A DNA stretch of 64,000 bases, taken from contig NZ_CP082322.1 in assembly GCF_019884725.1 (NCBI RefSeq), positions 1,984,001-2,048,000 on the forward strand, given 5' to 3'. This DNA comes from Leucobacter tenebrionis (GTDB lineage: Bacteria > Actinomycetota > Actinomycetes > Actinomycetales > Microbacteriaceae). Positions 45,366 to 53,421 of this stretch are shown here, one piece after another. Every line of letters starts with the position of its first letter. The first letter of the stretch is position 1. The position numbers and the translations under genes are program-made. The notes beneath the pieces are model-generated. The model was not told the DNA's origin and did not search any database. It worked only from the letters and a program-made list of their open reading frames with translations.

Positions 45366-46115
45366 CTACAGGCGGTGCTCCGCGAAGGCCACGCCGCGCG
45401 GCACGCCGGCAAGGGCGCCCTGCTGGGCCAGCACTCCGGTGACGAGCTCCTCGGGGGAGGGGTGCCAGGGCAGATCGGCGAGGTAGGCCTCGTGCGCGCC
45501 GAGCGATGCGACGGCCCGCCGCTCGGCCTCCTCGTCGACGACCACGCAGTGCGTGGGGCGGGTGCCCGTGAGCAGCAGCCGGCTCGCGCCCCACGGCGCC
45601 AGATCCTCCTCGTGCAGCAGCTCGGGGAACACCCATCGGTTGTCGGCGTCGCGCACCGCGTCGATCGTCGCGAGGCCCGCGGCGCGGTGATCCGCGTGGT
45701 CGAATCCCCACTCCACCACGAGCTCACCCGCCCCGCACACCACGGCATCGGGTCGGAAGGCGCGGATCTCCCGAGCGATCGCGCGCCGCAGGTCGAGGCC
45801 GTACTCGAGTACGCCGTCGGGGAAGTCGAGGATCGTCAGGCGCTCCACGCCGACCGCCTCGCAGGCTGCGCGCTGCTCTCGAGCGCGCAGGGGGCCGGCC
45901 TCCTCGGGCGGTCGCTGCATGCCGGCCTCACCGGCCGTGAGCAGCAGGTAGCCCACCTCGATGCCGCGCGATACCCAGTGGGCGACCGCGGCCGAGGTGC
46001 CGTACTCCGCGTCATCGGGGTGGGCGACCACCACGAGCACTCGGGAGAGCCCGGTCTCGTCGAGCTGCGGGAGGGGAGCGTCAGTGCCGGGATGCGGTGC
46101 TTCGTGTGTGTCCAT
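45366..46115 (-). CDS. PIG-L family deacetylase
   Basis: This 249-residue protein has the zinc motif AHPDDAEYG near residue 32, LTAGEAGMQ, and the third ligand in FDHADHRAAG near 140. It is a second PIG-L deacetylase in the window, only distantly like the one at 14766-15587. Candidates are mycothiol-related or bacillithiol-like amide hydrolysis, or deacetylation of a sugar in secondary metabolism; none can be chosen. TAGTCT stands 6 nt before the ATG. It is divergent from the sensor kinase gene. Confidence 0.9.
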   Translation of the reverse strand: MDTHEAPHPGTDAPLPQLDETGLSRVLVVVAHPDDAEYGTSAAVAHWVSRGIEVGYLLLTAGEAGMQRPPEEAGPLRAREQRAACEAVGVERLTILDFPDGVLEYGLDLRRAIAREIRAFRPDAVVCGAGELVVEWGFDHADHRAAGLATIDAVRDADNRWVFPELLHEEDLAPWGASRLLLTGTRPTHCVVVDEEAERRAVASLGAHEAYLADLPWHPSPEELVTGVLAQQGALAGVPRGVAFAEHRL

Positions 46116-46121
46116 GACCTC

Positions 46122-46127
46122 AGACTA
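46122..46127 (-). promoter_or_regulatory. -10 hexamer for the PIG-L gene (TAGTCT)
   Basis: TAGTCT on the minus strand is followed by a 6-nt spacer and the ATG at 46115. Confidence 0.5.
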
Positions 46128-46231
46128 CGCACGGATCCCGCGCGAAGAACAGGGGGTGGCAGAACCGGGGTAGGGGAAACCGGAAGTCTTCTCTCCGGGT
46201 CCCTCGGTGTCGCGGGCCGCGGGCCACGGCC

Positions 46232-46237
46232 TAGCGT
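46232..46237 (+). promoter_or_regulatory. -10 hexamer for the sensor kinase operon (TAGCGT)
   Basis: TAGCGT ends 6 nt before the ATG at 46244, the recurrent leaderless geometry of this genome. Confidence 0.45.
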
Positions 46238-46243
46238 AGAAGC

Positions 46244-47728
46244 ATGACACCACAGACACAGCCGCTCCCCGACGGGCAGCTCGCCCCCGGGGCCCCGACA
46301 GTGCCGCTCGCGTCGGATCAGCAGGTCACGCAGAAACTGCCCGAGCAGCCGACCGGTGCCGGGGCGGGCGGCCCGGTTCCGCCGGGGAGCGCCCCTCTTC
46401 CGCCGCAGAGCGCCCCGCCGGCCTCGGTTCCGCCAGCCCCGGTCCCGCCGGCGAGCACCCACGCCCCGGTCCCGCCGGCCCCGGCTCCGCCCGCGGGCCG
46501 TCCCGAGCCTCAGCCCGAGCCCCGGCTCGATCCTCAGCCGCGGGCGAAGCGTCCGCCGCTGCGCATCGCCATGACGATCCTGCACCTCGCCGCGGTCGGT
46601 GTCGTGGGCTTCACCGTGATCGGGCTCCTGTTCGGGGCGCTCGGCACGGGCCTCGGCCTGCTGCTGGTGCTCGGCATCGGCGCGGTGGTGCTGGTCGGGC
46701 TCGTGTATGCGCTGTTCGGGATCGCCTGGTTCGAGACGCATCGCGTGAGCGGCCTGTACCTGCTCGACACGCCGACGCTGCGCCTGAGCCCGCAGGAGCA
46801 GCCCGGTTTCAAGGGGTGGTTGCGCTCGATCGGCCGCCAGTCGATCGACGGCCGCATGTGGCGCGCGCTGGCCAACTTCGGCATCGCGAGCCTCATGGGC
46901 ATCGGGGTGCTGGGGCTCGCTCAGGGCCTCGTGCATTCGCTCATCGGCATGTTCCGCACCTTCTCGGTGTGGTGGCAACCGGGTCTCATCGGTGCGGTGC
47001 TGTGCGCAGCGGGGATCGTGGCGCTCGCGTTGCTGCACCGACTGATCTCGGTGGCGATCGTGGGAGCCGACGTGAAGGAGGAGCAGCTCACCGAGCAGGT
47101 GCGCACCTCCACCGCGCAGCGCGAGGGCGCCGTGCGGGCCGCCGATGTCGAGCGCACCCGCATCGAGCGCGACCTCCACGACGGCGTGCAGCCGCGACTC
47201 GTCTCGGTGGGCATGACCCTGGGGCTCGCGCAGGAGAAGATCGACACCGATCCCGAGGCTGCGAAGGCGCTCGTGGCCGAGGCGCACACCTCGACGAAGG
47301 CCGCCATCACCGAACTGCGACAGCTGGCGCGCGGCATTTACGCGTCCGTGCTCGACGATCGGGGCTTGGATGCCGCATTGTCGGCGCTCGCGGCGCGATC
47401 CCACGTGCCCGTGCAGCTCGACGTCAGGTTGCCCGAGCGGTGCAGCCGCGACGCGGAAGCGGCCGTGTACTTCGCGATCGCCGAGTCGCTCACGAACGCG
47501 GCGAAGCACTCCCGGGCGAGCGAGTGCCGCGTGGTCGTGCGGGTGCGAGATGAGCGCACGCTGTGGGCTCGCGTCGAGGACAACGGCATCGGGGGAGCGA
47601 CAGTGCTTCCGGGCGGCGGTCTCGACGGTGTGAAGAACCGGGTGCTCGCGGCGGGTGGCACCACACGACTCGACAGCCCGCTCGGCGGGCCGACCACCCT
47701 GGAGGTGAGTGTGCCATGCGCATCCTGA
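46244..47728 (+). CDS. NarL/LiaS-type sensor histidine kinase with N-terminal membrane sensor
   Basis: This 494-residue kinase starts with a Pro/Ala/Ser-rich cytoplasmic stretch (about 1-105). Two pairs of TM segments follow (about 108-170 and 205-270), resembling the actinobacterial 'putative sensor' domain. A HisKA_3 dimerisation helix with the phospho-accepting histidine in ERDLHDGVQPRL comes next, then a HATPase with SLTNAAKHSRAS and DNGIGG. It would sense an envelope signal. It overlaps the response regulator by 13 nt. The third gene encodes a DUF4097-like cell-surface protein, which suggests an envelope-stress circuit. Confidence 0.9.
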   Translation: MTPQTQPLPDGQLAPGAPTVPLASDQQVTQKLPEQPTGAGAGGPVPPGSAPLPPQSAPPASVPPAPVPPASTHAPVPPAPAPPAGRPEPQPEPRLDPQPRAKRPPLRIAMTILHLAAVGVVGFTVIGLLFGALGTGLGLLLVLGIGAVVLVGLVYALFGIAWFETHRVSGLYLLDTPTLRLSPQEQPGFKGWLRSIGRQSIDGRMWRALANFGIASLMGIGVLGLAQGLVHSLIGMFRTFSVWWQPGLIGAVLCAAGIVALALLHRLISVAIVGADVKEEQLTEQVRTSTAQREGAVRAADVERTRIERDLHDGVQPRLVSVGMTLGLAQEKIDTDPEAAKALVAEAHTSTKAAITELRQLARGIYASVLDDRGLDAALSALAARSHVPVQLDVRLPERCSRDAEAAVYFAIAESLTNAAKHSRASECRVVVRVRDERTLWARVEDNGIGGATVLPGGGLDGVKNRVLAAGGTTRLDSPLGGPTTLEVSVPCAS

Positions 47729-48435
47729 TCTGCGAAGACTCGGTGCTGCTGCGCGAGGGCCTCGTGCGCCTGCTGGAGCACGGAGGGCACGAGGTGGTCG
47801 CCGCGCTGCCCGACGCCGACGAACTGATGGAGCGGGTGGGGGCGACGGATCCGGATCTCTGCATCCTCGACGTGCGTCTGCCCCCGACGTTCACCGATGA
47901 GGGGATCCGCGCGGCGATCCAGCTGCGCCGCGCCCGCCCCGGCCTCGCGGTGCTGGTGCTCTCGCAGTACGTCGAGGAGCGCTATGCGAGCGAGCTAATC
48001 TCGGGCCAGGGCGGAGCCTTCGGCTACCTGCTCAAGGACCGGGTCGCCGACGTCGGGGAGTTCATCGAATCGGTGGAGCGGATCGGCCAGGGCGCGACCG
48101 TGCTCGACCCCGAGGTGGTGGCGCAGCTGCTCACCCGCCGCAGCCGCGACAACCGCATGCGATCCCTCACCGACCGCGAGCGCACCGTGCTCGCGGCCCT
48201 CGCCGAGGGGCGCTCCAACCAGGCCATCGCCGCACTGCTCTTCCTCTCGGAGGCGAGTGTGGAGAAGCACATCACGGCGATCTTCCAGAAACTCGGGCTC
48301 GACGCCGAGGACGGCGGCAACCGCCGCGTGCTCGCCGCGATCGCCCATATCGAGAGCACGGCCGGGCCGACCGGGGGATCCGCCCCGGGCGCCCCCGGTG
48401 CGTCCATCAACACACAGACGGGACCATTCTCATGA
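47716..48435 (+). CDS. LuxR/NarL-family response regulator
   Basis: This 239-residue regulator has a receiver domain beginning MRILICEDSVLLREGLVRLL with phospho-acceptor D54 (LCILDVRLP) and the conserved K of LLKDRVADVGEF. It is joined to a LuxR helix-turn-helix (LTDRERTVLAALAEGRSNQA then IAALLFLSEASVEKHITAIF). It is the partner of the overlapping kinase gene. The C-terminal tail is Gly/Pro/Ala-rich and unlikely to fold. The next gene starts inside its stop codon (ATGA). Confidence 0.94.
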   Translation: MRILICEDSVLLREGLVRLLEHGGHEVVAALPDADELMERVGATDPDLCILDVRLPPTFTDEGIRAAIQLRRARPGLAVLVLSQYVEERYASELISGQGGAFGYLLKDRVADVGEFIESVERIGQGATVLDPEVVAQLLTRRSRDNRMRSLTDRERTVLAALAEGRSNQAIAALLFLSEASVEKHITAIFQKLGLDAEDGGNRRVLAAIAHIESTAGPTGGSAPGAPGASINTQTGPFS

Positions 48436-49400
48436 GCACCACCGAGTCCTCCGCCCCCTCCGCCCCCTCCGCCCCCTCCGCCCCCTCCGCATCGCGCACC
48501 TCGACCGCGAGCACCATCACCATCGTCACCGCCGTCGTGGGCGGCGCCGTGCTCTTCGGCGCCGCGGTGTCGAGCACGCTGAACACCTTCGGCGTGTTCT
48601 CCCCGCGGCCGGATCTCTCGGCCGTCGTGCCCTTCGACGAGGACGGCGTCTTCGACGACGGAGGGTGGGACGATCGAGGCGGGAGCAGCGCGGACAACGC
48701 GACCTCCGGGGCCGAGCTGCGATCGCCCGTGATCGGGATCACCGGGCTTGAGGTGGACGCCTCGGCCGCGTCATTCACACTCGAGTTCTATGACGTGGAC
48801 GAGGCGGTGCTGACGGTCGACCACCGCGGCAGCGGTCGCGGCGGCGAGTGGACGATGCGCGCCGAGGACGAGGAACTGGTGGTCGAGCGCGCCTCGGGCC
48901 CGCGCACCGATGGATGCCTGTTCGGTTGCGGCGAGCGGGGCGGCGGGGAGCGGGTCAAGCTGACGCTGCCGCGGAGCCTCGGCGAGGGGGACCTGCTGAA
49001 CGGGGATCTCACGATCAACAGCGGTGAGCTGCAGGTCGCGGGCGACTTCGCGGAGCTCTCGCTCGATGTGAACGCGGGTTCGCTCGGCTTCATCGGCAGC
49101 GCACGGGATCTGTCGGCCTCTGTGCGCACGGGCGAGGCTTCGATCGAGGCGAAGGACGTGCGCGAGGCCGAGTTCGACCTCGAGGTGGGGGACCTGCGGG
49201 CCGTGCTGTCGGGGACCGCGCCCGCGCTCGTCGACCTTGAAGCGAGCACCGGCAGCGCCGACCTGAAGCTGCCCGAGGGGGAGTACCGAGTCGACGCGGA
49301 AGGCGAGCTGGGTGCGACCGACAACAGGCTCTCCACGAACGACCAGTCGAAGAACGTCGTGAGCGTACGGGCATCGCTCGCCGAGGTGACGCTGCGCTGA
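48432..49400 (+). CDS. DUF4097-like membrane-anchored beta-repeat protein
   Basis: This 322-residue protein begins with SAPSAPSAPSAPSA, encoded by a 9-bp repeat (TCCGCCCCC), followed by a TM helix at about 28-50. A long beta-rich ectodomain follows: LNGDLTINSGELQVAGDFAE and related strands such as GEASIEAKDVREAEFDLEVG, the ladder of short repeats seen in DUF4097/LiaX-like proteins. Two close cysteines (CLFGC) may form a disulfide. It is co-translated with the response regulator and is likely its target or a feedback partner. Function unknown. Confidence 0.75.
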   Translation: MSTTESSAPSAPSAPSAPSASRTSTASTITIVTAVVGGAVLFGAAVSSTLNTFGVFSPRPDLSAVVPFDEDGVFDDGGWDDRGGSSADNATSGAELRSPVIGITGLEVDASAASFTLEFYDVDEAVLTVDHRGSGRGGEWTMRAEDEELVVERASGPRTDGCLFGCGERGGGERVKLTLPRSLGEGDLLNGDLTINSGELQVAGDFAELSLDVNAGSLGFIGSARDLSASVRTGEASIEAKDVREAEFDLEVGDLRAVLSGTAPALVDLEASTGSADLKLPEGEYRVDAEGELGATDNRLSTNDQSKNVVSVRASLAEVTLR

Positions 49401-49428
49401 GCGCCCGCCGCCCGCTGAGGCCCGCCCG

Positions 49429-49434
49429 TAGAAT
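49429..49434 (+). promoter_or_regulatory. -10 hexamer for the alpha/beta hydrolase gene (TAGAAT)
   Basis: TAGAAT followed by GGCCGC and the ATG at 49441 gives the 6-nt spacing typical here. Confidence 0.55.
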
Positions 49435-49440
49435 GGCCGC

Positions 49441-50457
49441 ATGGCGCAGTGGCGGGAGGACGTGCTCGGTGCCGGGTTCGAGTGCATCGATCTCGATCTC
49501 GGCACCGATGACGAGGGGCCGATCGTCGCGACGCTGGTGAGATCCGAGCCCCGTCCCGACGCCTGGTTCGAGCGAATGTTTCACGGGAAACGTTTGCTCG
49601 ACGGCGTCGATGTGCTCTACGTGCACGGATGGTCGGACTACTTCTTCCAGCGCGATCTCGCGGCCTTCTGGACCTCGCGGGGAGCCCGGTTCTTCGCTCT
49701 CGACCTGCGCAAGTACGGACGCAGTCTGCGCGAGGGGCAGACGCCCGGGTACATCGAGAACCTCGACGACTACCACCTCGAGGTGGACGCCGCTCTCTCG
49801 GTCTTGGGGGAGGGCACGGTCGAGCCGCGCCCGCTCGTGCTGTTCGGTCATTCGACGGGCGGACTCGTCCTGAGCCTGTGGGCCGCGGCGAATCCCGGCC
49901 GAGCGGCCGCGCTGGTGCTCAACAGCCCCTGGCTCGAGTTCCAGCTCGCGAGTGCGGGCCGTCAGGTGCTCATGCCGCTGCTCAACCTCGGCGCGCGCAC
50001 GAACCCGCGCGAGGTGGCTCCGCAGCTCGACTACGGCTTCTACACGAGGGCGCAGCGAGAGGTGGGGCCGCTCGACGAACTCGACCAGGTCAACGCGGCC
50101 TGGCGCCCCGAGCGCACGCACGCCGTGCGCGGCGGCTGGCTGAGGGCGATTCTGGAGGGGCACTCGCGGGTGAGCCGCGGCCTCGCCATCGACGCGCCGA
50201 TCCAGGTGCTGCTCTCGGCGCGAACCGCGATGCCGCTCAAGTGGAGCGAGGAGCTGACGCGTGCCGATTCGGTGCTCGAGGTCGACGAGGTTGCGAAGGC
50301 CGCGCTGAAGCTGGGGCCGACGGTGACGGTGGATCGCATCGACGGCGCCCTGCACGATGTCTTCCTGTCGAGCGAACCCGCCAGAACCGAGGCCTATCGG
50401 CGCCTCGATCGGTGGCTGACGGGCTGGCGTGCGGTCGAAATCGCTCCGGATCGCTGA
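49441..50457 (+). CDS. Alpha/beta-hydrolase (monoglyceride-lipase-like)
   Basis: This 338-residue hydrolase has the nucleophile elbow GHSTGG with S138, an oxyanion-side LYVHGWSDYF near 59-68 and a C-terminal histidine in GALHDVF. The general layout matches serine-hydrolases of the lysophospholipase/monoglyceride-lipase type. No signal peptide is seen, so it should act in the cytosol. The substrate is unknown. A one-mismatch parS-like sequence lies inside the gene (49578), read as MFHGKR. Confidence 0.85.
   Translation: MAQWREDVLGAGFECIDLDLGTDDEGPIVATLVRSEPRPDAWFERMFHGKRLLDGVDVLYVHGWSDYFFQRDLAAFWTSRGARFFALDLRKYGRSLREGQTPGYIENLDDYHLEVDAALSVLGEGTVEPRPLVLFGHSTGGLVLSLWAAANPGRAAALVLNSPWLEFQLASAGRQVLMPLLNLGARTNPREVAPQLDYGFYTRAQREVGPLDELDQVNAAWRPERTHAVRGGWLRAILEGHSRVSRGLAIDAPIQVLLSARTAMPLKWSEELTRADSVLEVDEVAKAALKLGPTVTVDRIDGALHDVFLSSEPARTEAYRRLDRWLTGWRAVEIAPDR
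49578..49591. promoter_or_regulatory. parS-like ParB site (one mismatch)
   Basis: GTTTCACGGGAAAC differs from the parS core by a single base. It lies 21 kb to the right of oriC, inside the hydrolase gene. Confidence 0.5.
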
Positions 50458-50509
50458 GCGTAGCACCCGGGAGCGATTGGGCGCGCGGCTTGCTCGCAGC
50501 GCGACAGGC

Positions 50510-50515
50510 TAGGCT
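50510..50515 (+). promoter_or_regulatory. -10 hexamer for the NUDIX gene (TAGGCT)
   Basis: TAGGCT followed by CATAAC and the ATG at 50522 shows the 6-nt leaderless spacing. Confidence 0.55.
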
Positions 50516-50521
50516 CATAAC

Positions 50522-51034
50522 ATGGATCTTCGAGTGGCCGCCTACGCGGTGGTGGAACGCCGCGGCAAGATCCTGCTCACCCACTGGCGTCGAGGCCACC
50601 TGCACGGATGGACTCTGCCGGGCGGCGGGCTCGAGAGCGGTGAGGATCCCCGTGACGCCGTGGTGCGCGAGGTGCTCGAGGAGACCGGTCTCGAGGCACG
50701 CGTCGGCAAACTGCTCGGGGTCGATTCCCGTGTCATGGTGCGCGAGGAGGTGCCGGAGGGGTCGGATCCCGAACTCCACACGATCCGGATCGTCTACCGC
50801 GCCTCGGTGAAGGATGGGCCGCTGCAGAACGAGGTCGACGGATCCTCCGACGAGGCGCGCTGGGTGGCGATCCGCGAGATCCGCTCGCTGCGCACGCTCT
50901 CGCTGGTGCAGACGGGAATGCGCATGGCGGGGATCACCGCGCGCCGTTCACCCGCGAAGTCGGGCGGCAAGTCCGGCGGCAAGCAGAGCGGCCGCCCGAA
51001 CGCCAAGAATCGCAAGCAGCAGCCTCGGGACTGA
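50522..51034 (+). CDS. NUDIX hydrolase
   Basis: This 170-residue protein has a complete NUDIX box: GGLESGEDPRDAVVREVLEE with TGLE following (about 39-62), which binds the metals that cleave a nucleoside diphosphate linked to X. The N-terminal RVAAYAVVERRGKILLTHWR is typical of MutT-like house-cleaning enzymes. The C-terminal tail is long, basic and Ser/Gly/Lys-rich (SGGKSGGKQSGRPNAKNRKQ), possibly nucleic-acid binding. The substrate is unknown. A hairpin terminator follows. Confidence 0.92.
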   Translation: MDLRVAAYAVVERRGKILLTHWRRGHLHGWTLPGGGLESGEDPRDAVVREVLEETGLEARVGKLLGVDSRVMVREEVPEGSDPELHTIRIVYRASVKDGPLQNEVDGSSDEARWVAIREIRSLRTLSLVQTGMRMAGITARRSPAKSGGKSGGKQSGRPNAKNRKQQPRD

Positions 51035-51061
51035 ACGCGGCGCGGCCCCGGCAACGAAGAA

Positions 51062-51092
51062 GCGGTGCCGGATCACGAGGACCCGGCACCGC
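51062..51092 (+). terminator. Hairpin terminator between convergent genes
   Basis: GCGGTGCCGG pairs with CCGGCACCGC around a short loop. It serves the NUDIX gene and possibly the convergent gene at 51126. Confidence 0.65.
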
Positions 51093-51125
51093 CCCGGCGA
51101 TGTCTGCGTTGATCAGTTCGGTCGA

Positions 51126-51635
51126 TCAGCTCTCGGCTGAGTTCTCGGGGGCGACCCAGAGATCGTCGTCGGTGCGGAAGGCCTGCCACAGGGCGTAGCC
51201 CACGCCCGCGGCTGCGGCGATGCCGAGCCCCACGGCGATGATGCCGCCCGCGCGGCGCTTCTTCGACGGCTTGAGGTATCCCGTGCGCTCTCCGAACCCG
51301 CGCACCTGCTTGGCGGCGTCGTGGCTCTCGATCTCATCGAGCGTGCGGATCGTTCGTGTGAGCGCGGCCGCGACGAGGGGCGCCGTGGCGCGGCGCACGT
51401 TCTCCGCGGAACGACGTGCGCGCTTGATGCCGCGCTCGACGGTCGGGCGCGCGGTCTCGACGGCCCGCTCGATGCGCGGCTGCAGGTGCTCGTCGCTCAG
51501 CTGACGGGCCTGATGCCCGGCAGTCTGCAGCACCTCGCCCGCGTGCCCCAGTACGACGCGCTGCTGGTCGAGCAGCTGCTGGGCGTCCTTGCGCAGACGG
51601 CGGAGTTCGCGGCGGCGCTTGCGTGAGAGTTTCAT
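51126..51635 (-). CDS. Basic single-TM protein of unknown function
   Basis: This 169-residue protein starts with a strongly basic helical stretch (MKLSRKRRRELRRLRKDAQQ), continues as a long amphipathic helix (about 20-105) rich in Arg, Ala and Glu, and has one TM helix at about 130-152 (GGIIAVGLGIAAAAGVGYAL) before an acidic tail. The ATG at 51635 follows GGAGG. It occupies the place of the small hypothetical gene left of ppiA in M. tuberculosis (Rv0008c), suggesting a conserved locus. It is divergent from ppiA. Confidence 0.8.
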   Translation of the reverse strand: MKLSRKRRRELRRLRKDAQQLLDQQRVVLGHAGEVLQTAGHQARQLSDEHLQPRIERAVETARPTVERGIKRARRSAENVRRATAPLVAAALTRTIRTLDEIESHDAAKQVRGFGERTGYLKPSKKRRAGGIIAVGLGIAAAAGVGYALWQAFRTDDDLWVAPENSAES

Positions 51636-51815
51636 ACCTGTCCTCCTAGCTCGGCGAGGCAATGCTCTGAGCGACATCGCTCGTAAGTTCAACGCTACAC
51701 CGAACGACGGCCGTCGCGCGGCCTCTGACCGGATGGTTGCAAGGGATTCCCAGTTGGGGGTAGAGTGCACCCGCGATTCCGATGCGTCTTCGGTGAGCTT
51801 GTCGGTGGCCCCGCC

Positions 51816-51821
51816 TAGACT
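51816..51821 (+). promoter_or_regulatory. -10 hexamer for the peptidyl-prolyl isomerase gene (TAGACT)
   Basis: TAGACT followed by GGACTC and the ATG at 51828 is the clearest example of the 6-nt leaderless spacing in the window. Confidence 0.65.
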
Positions 51822-51827
51822 GGACTC

Positions 51828-52337
51828 ATGAGCATTCACACCTCCGTAGCCACCATTCACACCAATCACGGCGACATCGTCATCAATCTCTTCGGCGACC
51901 ACGCGCCCAAGACCGTCAAGAACTTCGTCGACCTCGCGAACAAGGGCTTCTACGACGGCGTCATCTTCCACCGCATCATCAAGGACTTCATGATCCAGGG
52001 CGGCGATCCCACCGGCACCGGCACCGGCGGCCCCGGCTACACCTTCGACGACGAGATCCACCCCGAACTCACCTTCAACAAGAAGTACCAGCTCGCCATG
52101 GCTAACGCCGGCAAGCGCCCCGATATGACCGGCCGCCTGGCGGGCACGAACGGCTCGCAGTTCTTCATCACCACCACCGCGCCCAGCTGGCTCAACGGCA
52201 ACCACACGATCTTCGGAGAGGTCGCCGATGACGACTCGAAGGCCGTCGTCGACGCCATCGAGTCGGTGCAGACCGGTGCCATGGATCGCCCCGTCGAAGA
52301 CGTGGTCATCACCGGCGTCGACATCTCCGAGGCCTGA
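51828..52337 (+). CDS. ppiA: Cyclophilin-type peptidyl-prolyl cis-trans isomerase
   Basis: This 169-residue cyclophilin has the catalytic region [20 protein letters not shown] with the active-site Arg, then [16 protein letters not shown], and [20 protein letters not shown] with the ligand-binding Gln/Phe/Trp. No signal peptide is seen, so it is cytosolic. It catalyses proline isomerisation in folding proteins. Its place beside the rhomboid and crgA genes is conserved in actinobacteria. The next gene begins 5 nt after its stop. Confidence 0.96.
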   Translation: MSIHTSVATIHTNHGDIVINLFGDHAPKTVKNFVDLANKGFYDGVIFHRIIKDFMIQGGDPTGTGTGGPGYTFDDEIHPELTFNKKYQLAMANAGKRPDMTGRLAGTNGSQFFITTTAPSWLNGNHTIFGEVADDDSKAVVDAIESVQTGAMDRPVEDVVITGVDISEA

Positions 52338-52342
52338 GCCCA

Positions 52343-53284
52343 GTGGTAGCGAGCGGATCGGGGCCGACGTTCGGCGAGCGCGTCGAGTACGGCCCTGAAG
52401 ACGTCTGCTACCGCCACCCGAACACCCACAGCTTCACGCTGTGCCAGCGCTGCGGGCGTACGATCTGCTCCGCCTGCCAGACCGCGTCCGCCGTAGGTGT
52501 GCTCTGCCCCGAGTGCGTGAAGCAGACGCAGCCGGGAGCTGCGAAGCGGGCCGTCCGGTCTGCCCGGGTCACCGGGCGCCGGGTGGCTGCGCTCGACACT
52601 CCCGTCACCTACACGATCATCGCCGTCAACCTGGCGGTGTTCGTGCTGCAGCTGCTCGGGCGGTACTTCTTCTCCGACGGAGTCACGCGGGCGCTGTGGT
52701 ACATGCCGATCTACTCGGTGCCCGAATCGGTGTCGAGCCAGTTGTTCAGCGACGTGGGTTTCGAGCCGTGGCGCATGCTCACGGCCACCTTCACGCACTC
52801 GACAGGGTTCCTGCTGCACATCCTGTTCAACATGTACGCGCTGTGGCTGTTCGGCCGCAATCTCGAGCAGCTGATGGGGCGTGCGCAGTTCCTCGTGCTC
52901 TACCTGTTCGCCGGGCTGGGAGGCTCGCTCGCCGTGATGCTGTGGGTCTACGCGGATCCTGCCACGGTAGTCGTGCCCACCGTCGGCGCATCCGGTGCGA
53001 TCTTCGGCGTTCTGGGGGCGACGGCGGTCGCGTTCAAAGCCGCCGGCGCGAATGTCGCCTCCCTCGTCACCCTGATCGCCATCAACTTCGGCATCGGCCT
53101 GCTCCCGGGGGCGAACATCTCCTGGCAGGCCCATCTCGGGGGGCTGATCGTGGGGGCGCTCACGATGTGGCTGCTGCTCTCGAATCGGGGGCCGCGGAAG
53201 CGCACGCGGCGGATCGTCTCGCTCGTGGCGATCGGCGCCGTGCTGGTGGCGCTCAGCTTCGCGTACTTCGCGGTGCTTCCCTGA
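52343..53284 (+). CDS. Rhomboid-family intramembrane serine protease with N-terminal zinc-finger-like domain
   Basis: This 313-residue protease starts with a B-box-like cysteine/histidine cluster (VCYRHPNTHSFTLCQRCGRT then ICSACQ and CPEC), then six TM helices from about 88 to 310. The active-site elements are N163 (FNMYALWLFG), S217 (VGASGAIFG) and H264 (QAHLGG). Rhomboids cut membrane proteins within the bilayer; the N-terminal finger is likely cytosolic. The GTG start at 52343 lies 5 nt after ppiA, so the two are co-transcribed. The substrate is unknown. Confidence 0.95.
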   Translation: MVASGSGPTFGERVEYGPEDVCYRHPNTHSFTLCQRCGRTICSACQTASAVGVLCPECVKQTQPGAAKRAVRSARVTGRRVAALDTPVTYTIIAVNLAVFVLQLLGRYFFSDGVTRALWYMPIYSVPESVSSQLFSDVGFEPWRMLTATFTHSTGFLLHILFNMYALWLFGRNLEQLMGRAQFLVLYLFAGLGGSLAVMLWVYADPATVVVPTVGASGAIFGVLGATAVAFKAAGANVASLVTLIAINFGIGLLPGANISWQAHLGGLIVGALTMWLLLSNRGPRKRTRRIVSLVAIGAVLVALSFAYFAVLP

Positions 53285-53298
53285 CCGGGGTTGCCACG

Positions 53299-53350
53299 GA
53301 GTTATCCACAGGTATATCCCCAACTGGGGAGGAATTACACCGGTGTGATT
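53299..53350. repeat. Element E copy 2 (DnaA box plus conserved tail)
   Basis: GAGTTATCCACA, then 12 bases, then CTGGGGAGGAATTACACCGG and TGTGATT match copy 1 at 44221-44260 piece by piece. The tail AATTACACCGGTGTGATT is nearly palindromic. It fills the 137-bp gap between the convergent rhomboid and crgA genes. Confidence 0.7.
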
Positions 53351-53421
53351 GAGGACATTCTCGGGTCCGTGCCGGCGCACGGACCCGAGAACCATTCAGG
53401 CGGGAACGCGCGCGAGCGCGG

